Below, piece after piece: positions 45,287-54,076 of a DNA stretch of 64,000 nucleotides. Made by a program: the position numbers and the translations under genes. A model generated the notes under the pieces. That model was given only the letters and a program-made list of their open reading frames with translations, made no database searches and was not told the origin of the DNA. The stretch lies in NCBI RefSeq assembly GCF_021049285.1, contig NZ_CP088017.1, positions 3,111,380 through 3,175,379 on the forward strand. Reading direction: 5' to 3'. The stretch comes from Ruania halotolerans. Lineage in GTDB: Bacteria; Actinomycetota; Actinomycetes; Actinomycetales; Beutenbergiaceae. The number at the start of each line of letters is the position of its first letter. Positions within the stretch are counted from its first letter, which is position 1.

Positions 45287-45904
45287 TCAACCGGCCAGGA
45301 TGAACGCACGCACCGCATCGGCGATCAGCTGCACGGCAATGGCCGCGAGCAGCAGACCCGCGATCCGGGTGACCAGGATCGTGCCGCCTTCACCGAGCAC
45401 CCGGTGAATGATGCCGGCGAACCGCATCGCCACGAACAGGCACAGGTGCACACCCACGATCGCGGCCACGATGGCCACCCACTCGGGCAGGCTCCCGCTC
45501 GAACTCTGCACCGCGAGCATGGCGGCCACGATGGCACCCGGGCCTGCGAGTAGTGGCGTGCCGAGCGGGACCAGGGCGACGTTCACCTTGCCCGACGGCG
45601 AGGGTTCCTCTGCCTTTCCGGTCAGTAGGTCCAGGGCCACCAGGAGCAGGAGCAACCCACCAGAGGCCTGCAGCGCCGGCACCGAGATGTTCAGGAAGTT
45701 CAGCAGGTGCTGCCCGAACAGCATGAAAACCACGATCACGCTGAAGGCCACACTCACGGCCTGCAGAGCGGCCTTCGCGCGTTGCTTCGCGGTCATCGTG
45801 GAGGTCAGCGCCAGGAATACGGGCACCGTCCCGGGCGGGTCCATGATCACGAACAGGGTGAGGAACGTGGTGGCGAACAGGGTGCCGTCGATCACTGCGC
45901 TCAC
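45287..45904 (-). CDS. MarC (UPF0056) family integral membrane protein
   Basis: A 205-residue protein with six hydrophobic segments. The signature LFVIMDPPGTVPVFLALT (about residues 17-34), with the repeated GTPLLAGPGAIVA in the second half, shows the internal two-fold repeat of MarC. Its role in drug resistance has been disputed, so function is left open. The GTG start overlaps the stop of the upstream PHP gene by 4 bp. Confidence 0.9.
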   Translation of the reverse strand: MSAVIDGTLFATTFLTLFVIMDPPGTVPVFLALTSTMTAKQRAKAALQAVSVAFSVIVVFMLFGQHLLNFLNISVPALQASGGLLLLLVALDLLTGKAEEPSPSGKVNVALVPLGTPLLAGPGAIVAAMLAVQSSSGSLPEWVAIVAAIVGVHLCLFVAMRFAGIIHRVLGEGGTILVTRIAGLLLAAIAVQLIADAVRAFILAG

Positions 45905-46743
45905 GGGTAGACGACCTCCAGATGCCCCTCGGCCTCGATCACCTGCAGGACCTCTGCCGAAGACGTGTGCTCGCCGAGCCGGTTCGGTTTACCCGAACCG
46001 TGATAGTCGCTCGATCCGGTGACGAACAGGCCCAACTCGGCGGCCAGTACTCGCAGGTGCTCGCGATCGGCCTCGGTGTGATCGCGATGGTCGACCTCCA
46101 GGCCGGCCAAGCCCGCGCTCGCCATCTCCCGGATCACTGGCTCCTCCACGATCCGGCCCCGCGCACTGGCTCGCGGGTGGGCAAACACCGGGACACCGCC
46201 GGCCGCGCGCACGAGGCGCACCGCGTCCACGGCTGCCGGGGCGCCGTACCGCACGTAGTACTTTCCCGCCGGGGAGAGCAGCGAAGCGAACGCCTCGGCC
46301 CGGTCCGCCACGTACCCCTTGGCCACCAGCGCGTCGGCGAGATGCGGGCGCCCGATCGTGGCGCCATCGCCGGCCTGCGCCTGCACGTCGGCCCACGTCA
46401 GATCGAGGTCCTCGGCCAGACGCGCCACCATCGCCTGGGCGCGGCCGTCCCGCGAAGCGCGCGAGGCATCCAGCACCGCGCTCAGCGGGCCGTCCTCAGG
46501 ATCGTGCAGATAGCTGAGTAGGTGCACGCTGATGCCACCGGCCGTGCAGGAGATCTCGGCCCCACGCACGAGTGCCACCTGCGCGGCACCGACGGCGGCA
46601 GACGCCTCGGTCCACCCGGCGGTGCTGTCATGGTCGGTGAGGGCCACCACGTCCACTCCGGCGGACGCCGCCTCATGCATGAGCTCGGCGGGTGAGGAGG
46701 TTCCGTCGGACACGCGAGAATGCGTGTGCAGGTCGATGCGCAC
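45901..46743 (-). CDS. PHP-domain phosphoesterase (nucleoside 3',5'-bisphosphate / RNase AM type)
   Basis: A 280-residue PHP protein. Metal-ligand motifs are DLHTHSRVSDG, TDHDST, EISC, FAHP and GSSDYHG. Relatives remove the 3' phosphate from pAp-like nucleotides or trim RNA 5' ends. The GTG at 46741-46743 matches the family start (VRIDLHTHS). A -10-like TAGTCT ends seven bases upstream, so a leaderless message is likely. A GTG seven codons earlier is the alternative. It is coupled to marC. Confidence 0.87.
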   Translation of the reverse strand: MRIDLHTHSRVSDGTSSPAELMHEAASAGVDVVALTDHDSTAGWTEASAAVGAAQVALVRGAEISCTAGGISVHLLSYLHDPEDGPLSAVLDASRASRDGRAQAMVARLAEDLDLTWADVQAQAGDGATIGRPHLADALVAKGYVADRAEAFASLLSPAGKYYVRYGAPAAVDAVRLVRAAGGVPVFAHPRASARGRIVEEPVIREMASAGLAGLEVDHRDHTEADREHLRVLAAELGLFVTGSSDYHGSGKPNRLGEHTSSAEVLQVIEAEGHLEVVYP

Positions 46744-46799
46744 GACGCCAAGACTAACGGCCACTGTCCGGTGAGTGAGACGCTCCGGAGTTTGCGATC

Positions 46800-48323
46800 A
46801 TGGGACACATGGTCTCTTCCGCTGACGAATCCGTATCCGAGCAGCAGCCACTGGCCGATCGTGGCTCGAACCGCTCTCACCGGCCCAACTCGGACGCCTT
46901 CCGCACATTCATCGCCTCCGCGTGGGCGCCCCGCGATGAGCCGAAGGTGGCCCGGGCACGGGTGGCCGACCACGCTCGGTGGCGCCGGGATCAGATCGCG
47001 GAGCGGTTCCCCGGCAACCGCCTGGTCGTCCCGGCCGGCCCCTTGAAGGTTCGTTCGAACGACACCGACTACCGGTTCCGGCCGCACTCTGCCTTCGCGC
47101 ATCTGACCGGGCTCGGCACGGACGAGGAACCGGACGCAGTGCTGGTGCTGCACCCGGAGGCCGGCGGTGGGTATGAGGCTGTGCTGTACTTCCGCCCGCT
47201 CGCGAGCCGGGACACCGAAGAGTTCTACGCCGACGCGCGCTACGGGGAGTTCTGGGTGGGCGCCCGACCGACCCTCGACGAGCTCGAGACCCGTACCGGC
47301 ATCCGCTGTGCACACATCGACGAGCTTCCCGACGCCCTCGCCAAGGACGCCGGCCATGTGGCGATGCGCGTGGTCCGCGAGGCAGATGAGGCCGTGACCG
47401 CCCAGGTGGACGCCGCCCGCACGGCGGGGCAGGCGCAGGCCGAGAACACCACTGCTGAGGATGCCGCGCTGGCTGAAGCCCTCTCCGAGCTCCGCCTGAT
47501 CAAGGACGAGTGGGAGGTCGAGCAGCTCCGCCAGGCCGTGGACGCCACCATCGAGGGATTCGCCGAGATCGTGCGTGCCCTCCCCCGGGCCACCGAGCAC
47601 CCGCGCGGGGAACGCGTGATCGAGGGAGTATTCAGCGCCCGTGCCCGTGAGGACGGCAACGGCACCGGGTATGACACGATCGCTGCCGCAGGCGAGCACG
47701 CCACCACGTTGCATTGGATCCGCAACAACGGTCAGGTGCGCGCCGGTGAGCTGGTGCTGGTGGACGCTGGGGTGGAGGTGGACTCGCTCTACACCGCCGA
47801 TGTGACCCGCACCCTGCCGGTGGATGGCACCTTCACCGACGTGCAGCGCCGGATCTACACGGCGGTACTCGATGCCGCCGATGCCGCCTTCGCCGCCGTC
47901 AAGCCCGGCCTGAAGTTCCGGGACGTACACACCGCCGCCGTGACCGTGCTGGCCGAACGGCTCGCCGAGTGGGGGCTGCTGCCCGTGGGAGTGGATGTGG
48001 CGTTGAGCCCGGCCGGCCAGCAGCACCGCCGGTGGATGCCGCACGGCACCAGCCACCATCTCGGCTTGGATGTGCACGACTGCGCCCAAGCGCGGCGCGA
48101 GATGTACCTCGATGCCGAGTTGGAGCCAGGCATGGTCTTCACCATCGAGCCGGGTCTGTACTTCAAGGCAGACGATCTGGCCGTGCCGGAGGAGTTCCGC
48201 GGAATCGGTGTGCGGATCGAGGACAACGTGCTCGTGACCGCAGACGGGGTGGAGAACCTCTCGGCCGCACTGCCCCGCCGCCCCGAGGACGTGGAAGCGT
48301 GGATGGCCTCACTGCGTGACTAG
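46800..48323 (+). CDS. pepP: Xaa-Pro aminopeptidase (aminopeptidase P)
   Basis: A 507-residue M24 metallopeptidase that removes N-terminal residues preceding proline. The five metal ligands are visible: Asp in LVLVDAGVEVDS, Asp in TADVTRTLP, His in GTSHHLGLDVHD, Glu in TIEPGLYF and Glu in GVRIEDNVL. The N-terminal creatinase-like domain starts near residue 45. The ATG in MGHMVSSAD is the first of two close ATGs; no strong ribosome-binding site is seen. It is divergent from the PHP gene. Confidence 0.93.
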   Translation: MGHMVSSADESVSEQQPLADRGSNRSHRPNSDAFRTFIASAWAPRDEPKVARARVADHARWRRDQIAERFPGNRLVVPAGPLKVRSNDTDYRFRPHSAFAHLTGLGTDEEPDAVLVLHPEAGGGYEAVLYFRPLASRDTEEFYADARYGEFWVGARPTLDELETRTGIRCAHIDELPDALAKDAGHVAMRVVREADEAVTAQVDAARTAGQAQAENTTAEDAALAEALSELRLIKDEWEVEQLRQAVDATIEGFAEIVRALPRATEHPRGERVIEGVFSARAREDGNGTGYDTIAAAGEHATTLHWIRNNGQVRAGELVLVDAGVEVDSLYTADVTRTLPVDGTFTDVQRRIYTAVLDAADAAFAAVKPGLKFRDVHTAAVTVLAERLAEWGLLPVGVDVALSPAGQQHRRWMPHGTSHHLGLDVHDCAQARREMYLDAELEPGMVFTIEPGLYFKADDLAVPEEFRGIGVRIEDNVLVTADGVENLSAALPRRPEDVEAWMASLRD

Positions 48324-48337
48324 GTCGGCGGTAGTTC

Positions 48338-49750
48338 GTGACTGAGCCGGCCGTACCGGCCGGAGATCGCTCACCTGGCGGGGGCCTGCGCGGCACTCGG
48401 CGGGCGCTACCCGCGGCGGCCGTCGGGGCGTTCTCCGCGGCGCTGTACAGCGTGTTCTCGATCCGGCAGTGGGCGAGATTCGTCTCGCCCTCGTGGGACC
48501 TGGGCATCTTCACCCAACTGCTGCGGGCCTACGCCGAACTCCGCGCTCCGGTGGTGCCGATCAAGGGTGAGGGCTTCATGCTGCTCGGCGACCATTTCCA
48601 CCCGCTGCTGGCCGTGCTCGCGCCGGTGTACGCGCTCGCACCATCGGGCCTGACGTTGCTGCTGCTGCAGAACGTCCTGATCGGCATCTCCACGGCGGTG
48701 CTCACCGGATGCGCCGTGCGCCACCTGGGCCGGGCAGGCGGGATCACCTTGGGCCTGGCCTACGGCCTGAGCTGGGGGCTGCAATCTGCCGTCGCGTCGC
48801 AGTTCCACGAGGTCGCCCTCGCCCTGCCCTTCCTGACGGCGTCCGGTGCGGCCCTGGTACGCCGGGACCATCGGGCGGCGGTGCTGTGGGCCCTGCCCCT
48901 GCTGGGGGTGAAAGAGGATCTGGGGCTCACCGTGGCCATGGTGGGCGTGGTGGTGGCACTGCGCGGGTCACGTCGCCTCGGCCTGCTGACGGCGGCCGGT
49001 GGCCTGGCCGCGTTCGTTCTGGTCACCAAGGTGGTGTTGCCCGCACTGAACCCCGATGGCGTGTGGGATTACGCCGACGACTCGATCCTGGCGACCCTTC
49101 TCGAGAACCCGGCGGCCGCCGTCGGGGCGCTGTTCACCGGGGCCGGGGCGAAGCTCGGCCTCGTGGTGATGGTGGTCATGCCGACGGCGTTCCTCGCTGT
49201 GCGCAGCCCGATCGCCTTGCTGACGCTGCCCACATTCGCGTGGCGGCTCACCTCCGATGTGCCATTCCACTGGAGCACGGACTGGCACTACTCGGCCGTG
49301 CTGATGCCGGTGGTGTTCCTCGCTGCCATCGATGCGGTCTTGGTGCTGCGACTACGCAGGTATGCCGCATGGATCGGGACCGGGCTACTCGTCCTCGCGC
49401 TGGCGGTCACGATCCGCTTCCCGCTGTGGCAACTCACCGAGCCGGAGTACTACCGGCCGGCGTGGAATGAGCAGGGAGCGCTCGCGGTCCTGGACGCGGT
49501 CCCTGATGGTGCGGTGGTGGCCACTGACATCACCCTGATGGGATACCTGGCTCCACGAGCCGAGGTGTACTGGGTGGGCAACGACAGTAACCCGGTACCG
49601 GATTTCGTGGTGGTGAACACCAGCTCCGGGGTCTACGGGGAGGCGCCGCCGCAAGACGTGGTTGCCTATGCAGAATCGAAGTTCCCCGGTGCATCATTCA
49701 CCGAGGTGCTCGATCGGGACGGCTTCCTGATGGCCGAGCGAGCGTCGTGA
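48338..49750 (+). CDS. DUF2079 polytopic membrane protein
   Basis: A 470-residue protein with about ten hydrophobic segments. The DUF2079 hallmarks are WDLGIFTQLLRAYAEL, FMLLGDHFHPLLAVLAPVYA and SAVASQFHEVALALPF. The C-terminal ~80 residues are soluble (DGAVVATDITLMGYLAPRAE). The fold resembles GT-C glycosyltransferase-like membrane proteins, but activity is unproven. The GTG start follows the pepP stop by 14 bp. Confidence 0.85.
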   Translation: MTEPAVPAGDRSPGGGLRGTRRALPAAAVGAFSAALYSVFSIRQWARFVSPSWDLGIFTQLLRAYAELRAPVVPIKGEGFMLLGDHFHPLLAVLAPVYALAPSGLTLLLLQNVLIGISTAVLTGCAVRHLGRAGGITLGLAYGLSWGLQSAVASQFHEVALALPFLTASGAALVRRDHRAAVLWALPLLGVKEDLGLTVAMVGVVVALRGSRRLGLLTAAGGLAAFVLVTKVVLPALNPDGVWDYADDSILATLLENPAAAVGALFTGAGAKLGLVVMVVMPTAFLAVRSPIALLTLPTFAWRLTSDVPFHWSTDWHYSAVLMPVVFLAAIDAVLVLRLRRYAAWIGTGLLVLALAVTIRFPLWQLTEPEYYRPAWNEQGALAVLDAVPDGAVVATDITLMGYLAPRAEVYWVGNDSNPVPDFVVVNTSSGVYGEAPPQDVVAYAESKFPGASFTEVLDRDGFLMAERAS

Positions 49751-49759
49751 GCGACGGGG

Positions 49760-50404
49760 CTAGCTCGGCGGCGGACCCTGGTTCGGCGGCTGCTGCACTG
49801 GCGGCGGCGGCTGGTGGGTCGGGGTCGGCTGGTGGGTCGGGGTCGGCTGCTGGGTCGGCGCATCCTCTGGCGGCCGGGGGGTCTGGGGCTGTGCCTCGTC
49901 CTGGCTGGGGCCGCCTGCTCCCTGACCCTCCGAGCCGAGCCCGCCAAGCACCCGGCGCGCCTCGTGCGCATTCTCTTCCAGGCACAAGATGGCGAAGGAG
50001 CCGGCGACCACCTGGGAGGTGGACGTGAAGTCCCGCTTCCCGCCCGACATCGCATAGGCGATCACCGCGAAGAGCATGCCGGCACCGGCACCGATCAGCA
50101 GAGCGGGCAGCAGTGTCTGAGCCAGGTCGCCGCCGAACAGGAGCAGCAGAATGCCGATGAAGAACCCGAAGTAGGCACCCGAGGCAGCCCCGCGCAGCGC
50201 CACATTCGGATAGGTGCGGCGGCCGGTGATCCGCTCCACCATCGTCAGGTCCTTGCCCACGATGGTGACCGCGTTGACAGTGAATTCCTGATCGGCCAGG
50301 TAATCGACCGCGCGCTGCGCCTCGAGGTAACTGGAATAGGTGGCAATCTCCACACCGCGCGGCTGATTGCCGGCGCGTGGGTCAGTCGGGCTCATAGCTG
50401 GCAT
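49760..50404 (-). CDS. general stress protein 17M-like membrane protein
   Basis: A 214-residue protein. A GSP17M-like N-terminal domain (about residues 15-70; VEIATYSSYLEAQRAVDYLA) is followed by two adjacent hydrophobic segments (about 78-125). The long C-terminal tail is rich in Pro, Gln and Thr, with the short repeat TPTHQP. GGAGAGG eight nucleotides ahead of the ATG supports the start; a second ATG lies three codons later. It is divergent from the MgtE_N/CBS gene, as in M. tuberculosis Rv1231c. Confidence 0.82.
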   Translation of the reverse strand: MPAMSPTDPRAGNQPRGVEIATYSSYLEAQRAVDYLADQEFTVNAVTIVGKDLTMVERITGRRTYPNVALRGAASGAYFGFFIGILLLLFGGDLAQTLLPALLIGAGAGMLFAVIAYAMSGGKRDFTSTSQVVAGSFAILCLEENAHEARRVLGGLGSEGQGAGGPSQDEAQPQTPRPPEDAPTQQPTPTHQPTPTHQPPPPVQQPPNQGPPPS

Positions 50405-50476
50405 GGGTCCATCCTCTCCCAGGTTCGCCCGCGATGTCATCCGTTGCGAACTCACCGGCTGACATAGGCTGCACCC

Positions 50477-51751
50477 GTGAGCACGACCACCAGCCGCGTC
50501 TTCGTCGCACGCCTGGCCGGCATCGGCGTCTTCGATCCGCTCGGGGACCGCGTCGGCCGGGTGCACGACGTCGTGGTGCTGCTCCGCGTGCGGCAGGCGC
50601 CCCGGGCAGTGGGACTCGTGGTGGAGGTTCCGGGCAAGCGCCGCATCTTCCTTCCGCTCTCGCGCGTGACGGCGATCGATCCGGGTGCGGTGATCACGAA
50701 CGGGTTGCTGAACCTGCGCCGGTTCCAGCGCCGTGCCGCGGAGACCCTGGTGATGGGCCAGCTCCTGGACAGGGTGGTCTCCCTGCGCGACGGTCATGGC
50801 AAGGTGGCCATCCAGGATGTGGGCCTGGAGCAACAGCGGAACCGGGACTGGCTGGTCACCAAATTGTTCGTCCGCGATAGCAGTGGGCGCAGCGTGTTCA
50901 GCCGGGGTCAGAGTCAGATGCTCGATGTGGACCAGGTCACTGGCCTGGCCCCGTCGGCCGAGCAGCAGGGCGCCGCCGCCCTGCTGGCCACGATGGACGA
51001 TCTCAAGCCCGCGGACCTGGCCGATGTGCTGCACGACCTGCCGCAGCGCCGCCGGAACGAGGTGGCCGCCGCCCTGCCGGACGGTCGGCTGGCCGACGTG
51101 CTCGAAGAGCTCGGTGACGAGGACCGGGTGGCCATCCTGTCAACTCTGGCCGCGCAACGCGCCGCCCACGTGCTCGACGAGATGCAGCCGGACGACGCCG
51201 CCGACCTGATCGCCGAGCTGCCCACGCAGCAGGCAAGCGAACTGCTCGAGCTGATGGAGCCCGACGAGGCCGAAGATGTGCGCCGCCTCCTCATCTATGA
51301 CGATGACACCGCCGGCGGGTTGATGACCACCGAGCCGATCATCCTCTCCCCCGAGTCGTCCGTGGCCACAGCGTTGGCGCATGCACGTCGTCAGGACGTC
51401 ACGCCTGCCCTGGCCGCGATGATCTTCGTGGTCCGCCCGCCCCAGGAGACTCCGACCGGCCGCCTGCTCGGGGTGGTCCACCTCCAACGGATGCTCCGTG
51501 AACCGCCGCATGAGGCGATCGGTGGTCTGCTGGACAAGGACGTGGAGGCAGTGGACCCGCACGCCCCGATCGGTCGGATCACCCGGTTGCTCGCCACCTA
51601 CAACCTGACGGCCCTGCCGGTGGTGGACGCCGAGCGCCGGTTGCTCGGTGCGGTGAGCGTGGACGATGTGCTCGATCAGCTGCTCCCCGATCATTGGCGG
51701 GAGGCCGACGACGAAGTGACCGACGCCGCCCTGGGGGGCCAGAATGTCTGA
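50477..51751 (+). CDS. MgtE-N plus CBS-domain protein without a channel domain
   Basis: A 424-residue soluble protein. A PRC-barrel-like region at about residues 1-85 is followed by a second beta-rich segment (90-150), an MgtE_N superhelix (about 165-275; DLADVLHDLP, AADLIAELP repeats) and a CBS pair (about 280-410). The five transmembrane helices of the MgtE Mg channel are missing, so it cannot transport by itself; it may sense Mg or nucleotides. The -10-like TAGGCT (50465-50470) ends six bases before the GTG, which suggests a leaderless transcript. Confidence 0.85.
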   Translation: MSTTTSRVFVARLAGIGVFDPLGDRVGRVHDVVVLLRVRQAPRAVGLVVEVPGKRRIFLPLSRVTAIDPGAVITNGLLNLRRFQRRAAETLVMGQLLDRVVSLRDGHGKVAIQDVGLEQQRNRDWLVTKLFVRDSSGRSVFSRGQSQMLDVDQVTGLAPSAEQQGAAALLATMDDLKPADLADVLHDLPQRRRNEVAAALPDGRLADVLEELGDEDRVAILSTLAAQRAAHVLDEMQPDDAADLIAELPTQQASELLELMEPDEAEDVRRLLIYDDDTAGGLMTTEPIILSPESSVATALAHARRQDVTPALAAMIFVVRPPQETPTGRLLGVVHLQRMLREPPHEAIGGLLDKDVEAVDPHAPIGRITRLLATYNLTALPVVDAERRLLGAVSVDDVLDQLLPDHWREADDEVTDAALGGQNV

Positions 51752-52283
51752 GCGCCTGGACACACCGCTGAGGAACCGTCGCCGACTGTTCCCACGCCGC
51801 CGGAACAAGGACTCGTTCGGCAAGTTCGCCGAAGGGATCGCACGGTTCATCGGTACCCCCCGTTTCCTGCTGTACATGACGGTGTTCTGTGGCGTGTGGT
51901 TGGGGTGGAACACCCTGGCACCGCCGTCCTTGCAATTCGACGCACGTGCCCTGAACTTCACCCTGCTCACGCTGATGCTCTCCCTGCAGGCCTCCTACTC
52001 GGCCCCGCTGATCCTGCTTGCCCAGGACCGCCAGACTGACCGGGACCGGGTGACCGCCGAGCAGGATCGGCAGCGCGCCGAGCGCAATCTGGCTGACACG
52101 GAGTTCCTCGCCCGGGAGATCGCCGCGCTCCGGCTGGCCGTCAACGATGTGGCCACCCGGGACTTCCTGCGTAGCGAGTTGCGGAGCCTGCTGGAGGAGA
52201 TTCAGGCCGAGCGGGAGGACCCGTCCGACCAGGACGTGGCCCGGGACACACCGAGAAAATCGGAAGGCGATCGGCGACCGTAG
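51744..52283 (+). CDS. DUF1003 membrane protein
   Basis: A 179-residue protein with two transmembrane segments (about residues 40-56 and 69-92). Between and around them is the DUF1003 pattern GTPRFLLYMTVFCGVWLGWN and SAPLILLAQDRQTDRDR. A charged coiled-coil-like C-terminal region follows. It overlaps the upstream gene by 8 bp, so translation is coupled, and it is followed by mrp. The family is uncharacterised. Confidence 0.85.
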   Translation: MSERLDTPLRNRRRLFPRRRNKDSFGKFAEGIARFIGTPRFLLYMTVFCGVWLGWNTLAPPSLQFDARALNFTLLTLMLSLQASYSAPLILLAQDRQTDRDRVTAEQDRQRAERNLADTEFLAREIAALRLAVNDVATRDFLRSELRSLLEEIQAEREDPSDQDVARDTPRKSEGDRRP

Positions 52284-52292
52284 ACTCGGGGT

Positions 52293-53429
52293 ATGCCTGA
52301 GTTGATCGCACGCGTCCGCGAGGCCCTCACCACGGTGCTCGACCCGGAGATCCGGCGGCCGATCACCGAGCTCGACATGGTCAAAGACGTCGAGGCATCG
52401 GAATCTCCCGAGGGCGCCATCGTGACGGTGACGATCGCCCTGACCACCTCCGGCTGCCCGCTGCGCGAGACGATCACCCGGGACGTCACCAACGCCTCGG
52501 ACGCCGTCGACGGGGTCGCTCGCACCCAGGTGACCATGACGGTGATGACCGACGAGGAGCGCACGGCGCTGCGTACCAAGTTGCGCGGCGGGATGGCCGA
52601 ACCGGTGATCCCGTTCTCCCAACCGGACAATCTCACCAAGATCTACGCCGTCGCCTCCGGCAAGGGCGGGGTGGGCAAGTCCACCGTGACGGCGAACCTG
52701 GCCGCCGCGATGGCAGCCGACGGTCTCAAGGTGGGCGTGGTGGACGCCGATGTGTACGGCTTCTCCATCCCGCGCATGCTGGGCGTGGAGCTCCCGCCCA
52801 CGAAGGTGGATGACATGATTCTCCCGCCGGTGGCGGGGGACGTGAAGGTGATCTCCATCGGCATGTTCACCGAACCCGGACGCGCCGTGGTGTGGAGGGG
52901 CCCGATGCTGCACCGGGCGTTGCAGCAGTTCCTGGCGGATGTGTTCTGGGGGGACCTGGACGTGCTGCTGCTGGATCTGCCGCCCGGCACTGGTGACATC
53001 GCGATCTCCGTGGCTCAGTTGCTGCCCAGCGCCGAACTACTCGTGGTGACCACCCCCCAGCTGGCGGCCGCCGAGGTGGCCGAACGCGCTGGTGCGATGG
53101 CCCAGGCCACGCAGCAGAAGGTCGCCGGCGTGATCGAGAACATGTCCTGGCTGGTGCAGCCGGACGGTAGCCGCCTGGAGCTCTTCGGTTCCGGTGGCGG
53201 CCAGCGGGTGGCCGACCAGCTCTCCGCCACCCTCGGCACCGACGTGCCACTGCTGGGCCAGGTGCCGCTCGAAGTGGCGCTGCGTGAGGGCGGGGACAGC
53301 GGCGCTCCGCTGGTCACGTCAGCAGCTGCCTCCGACGCCGCCGATGTGCTCCGCGACGTCGCACACACACTCGGTACCCGTCAGCGCGGGCTGGCCGGGC
53401 GCAAACTCTCGATCTCCCCGGTGGGCTGA
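52293..53429 (+). CDS. mrp: Mrp/NBP35-type P-loop Fe-S carrier ATPase
   Basis: A 378-residue protein with an N-terminal MIP18/DUF59 domain (about residues 1-85) and a MinD-like ATPase domain. The deviant Walker A is GKGGVGKSTVTANLA (about 124-138), followed by VVDADVYGFSIPRML. Mrp proteins carry Fe-S clusters to apoproteins. The CxxC motif that binds the cluster in E. coli Mrp is absent: the equivalent stretch reads ENMSWLVQPDGSRLELFG. This also appears to be the case in mycobacterial Mrp. It is convergent with tatB. Confidence 0.9.
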   Translation: MPELIARVREALTTVLDPEIRRPITELDMVKDVEASESPEGAIVTVTIALTTSGCPLRETITRDVTNASDAVDGVARTQVTMTVMTDEERTALRTKLRGGMAEPVIPFSQPDNLTKIYAVASGKGGVGKSTVTANLAAAMAADGLKVGVVDADVYGFSIPRMLGVELPPTKVDDMILPPVAGDVKVISIGMFTEPGRAVVWRGPMLHRALQQFLADVFWGDLDVLLLDLPPGTGDIAISVAQLLPSAELLVVTTPQLAAAEVAERAGAMAQATQQKVAGVIENMSWLVQPDGSRLELFGSGGGQRVADQLSATLGTDVPLLGQVPLEVALREGGDSGAPLVTSAAASDAADVLRDVAHTLGTRQRGLAGRKLSISPVG

Positions 53430-53506
53430 GGCTGCCAGGCACGCCGGTCGGGCGCACGCGCGGGCCAGCCCGGAACGGCAGGTGATGTGACAGGGGCTCA
53501 GGCGAG

Positions 53507-54004
53507 TCAGGTGGCTTCGTCGTCGTAGGGAGCCCCGGTCGCGAGAGGATCGACCGGTTCGACAACCTCGGGTTCGACACCATCGGTCGCGGTCGTCGTG
53601 GCTCCGTCCTCATGCGCGGCCGCACTCTCCGTCGTCGCGGCACGGCTGGTGCCGTCGGTACCCGATCCGCCCGCCGCACGGCTGGGGGTGCGGGAGGTCG
53701 ACGAGCGGGAGGAGCCGGTGCGGGTGGGCGTCCCGTTCGGTTTCGTGGGATTGACATCATCTAACAACGCATCGCGGACGATGCGGCGGGGATCGTACTG
53801 GCGGGGATCGAGCTTGGAGAAATCGAGATCCGCAGCCTCCGGACCAAGTTCTTCCTTGATGGTGGCGGTAGCCCCCCGAGCCATGTCACGCAGCGTGCGG
53901 ACGAGCCGGGCGAGCTGCTCCGCATACGCGGGTAGCCGTTCCGGGCCGATCAGCAGCACGGCGAGAATGGCCACCACGGCCATCTCCTCAAACCCAAAGC
54001 TCAC
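53507..54004 (-). CDS. tatB: Sec-independent protein translocase subunit TatB
   Basis: A 165-residue TatB. A short N-terminal transmembrane helix (VVAILAVLLIGPERLP, about residues 10-25, with the Gly-Pro hinge) is followed by an amphipathic helix and a long Ser/Thr/Gly-rich tail. TatB hands folded, twin-arginine precursors to TatC; tatA and tatC are not in the window. The GTG start is at 54002-54004. Last gene of the sigE cluster, 72 bp after htrA. Confidence 0.88.
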   Translation of the reverse strand: MSFGFEEMAVVAILAVLLIGPERLPAYAEQLARLVRTLRDMARGATATIKEELGPEAADLDFSKLDPRQYDPRRIVRDALLDDVNPTKPNGTPTRTGSSRSSTSRTPSRAAGGSGTDGTSRAATTESAAAHEDGATTTATDGVEPEVVEPVDPLATGAPYDDEAT

Positions 54005-54076
54005 ACCCGAAGCCTAGTCCTACTCACCGGGTGCGTTCGCCGTCCCCATCGTCCGGCGCCTGCACGTTCCGCATGG

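Noticed and set aside
46482-48089. A 535-codon open frame antisense to aminopeptidase P
   Set aside because: Same reason: it mirrors pepP codon periodicity and shows only His/Gly/Val-rich nonsense sequence.
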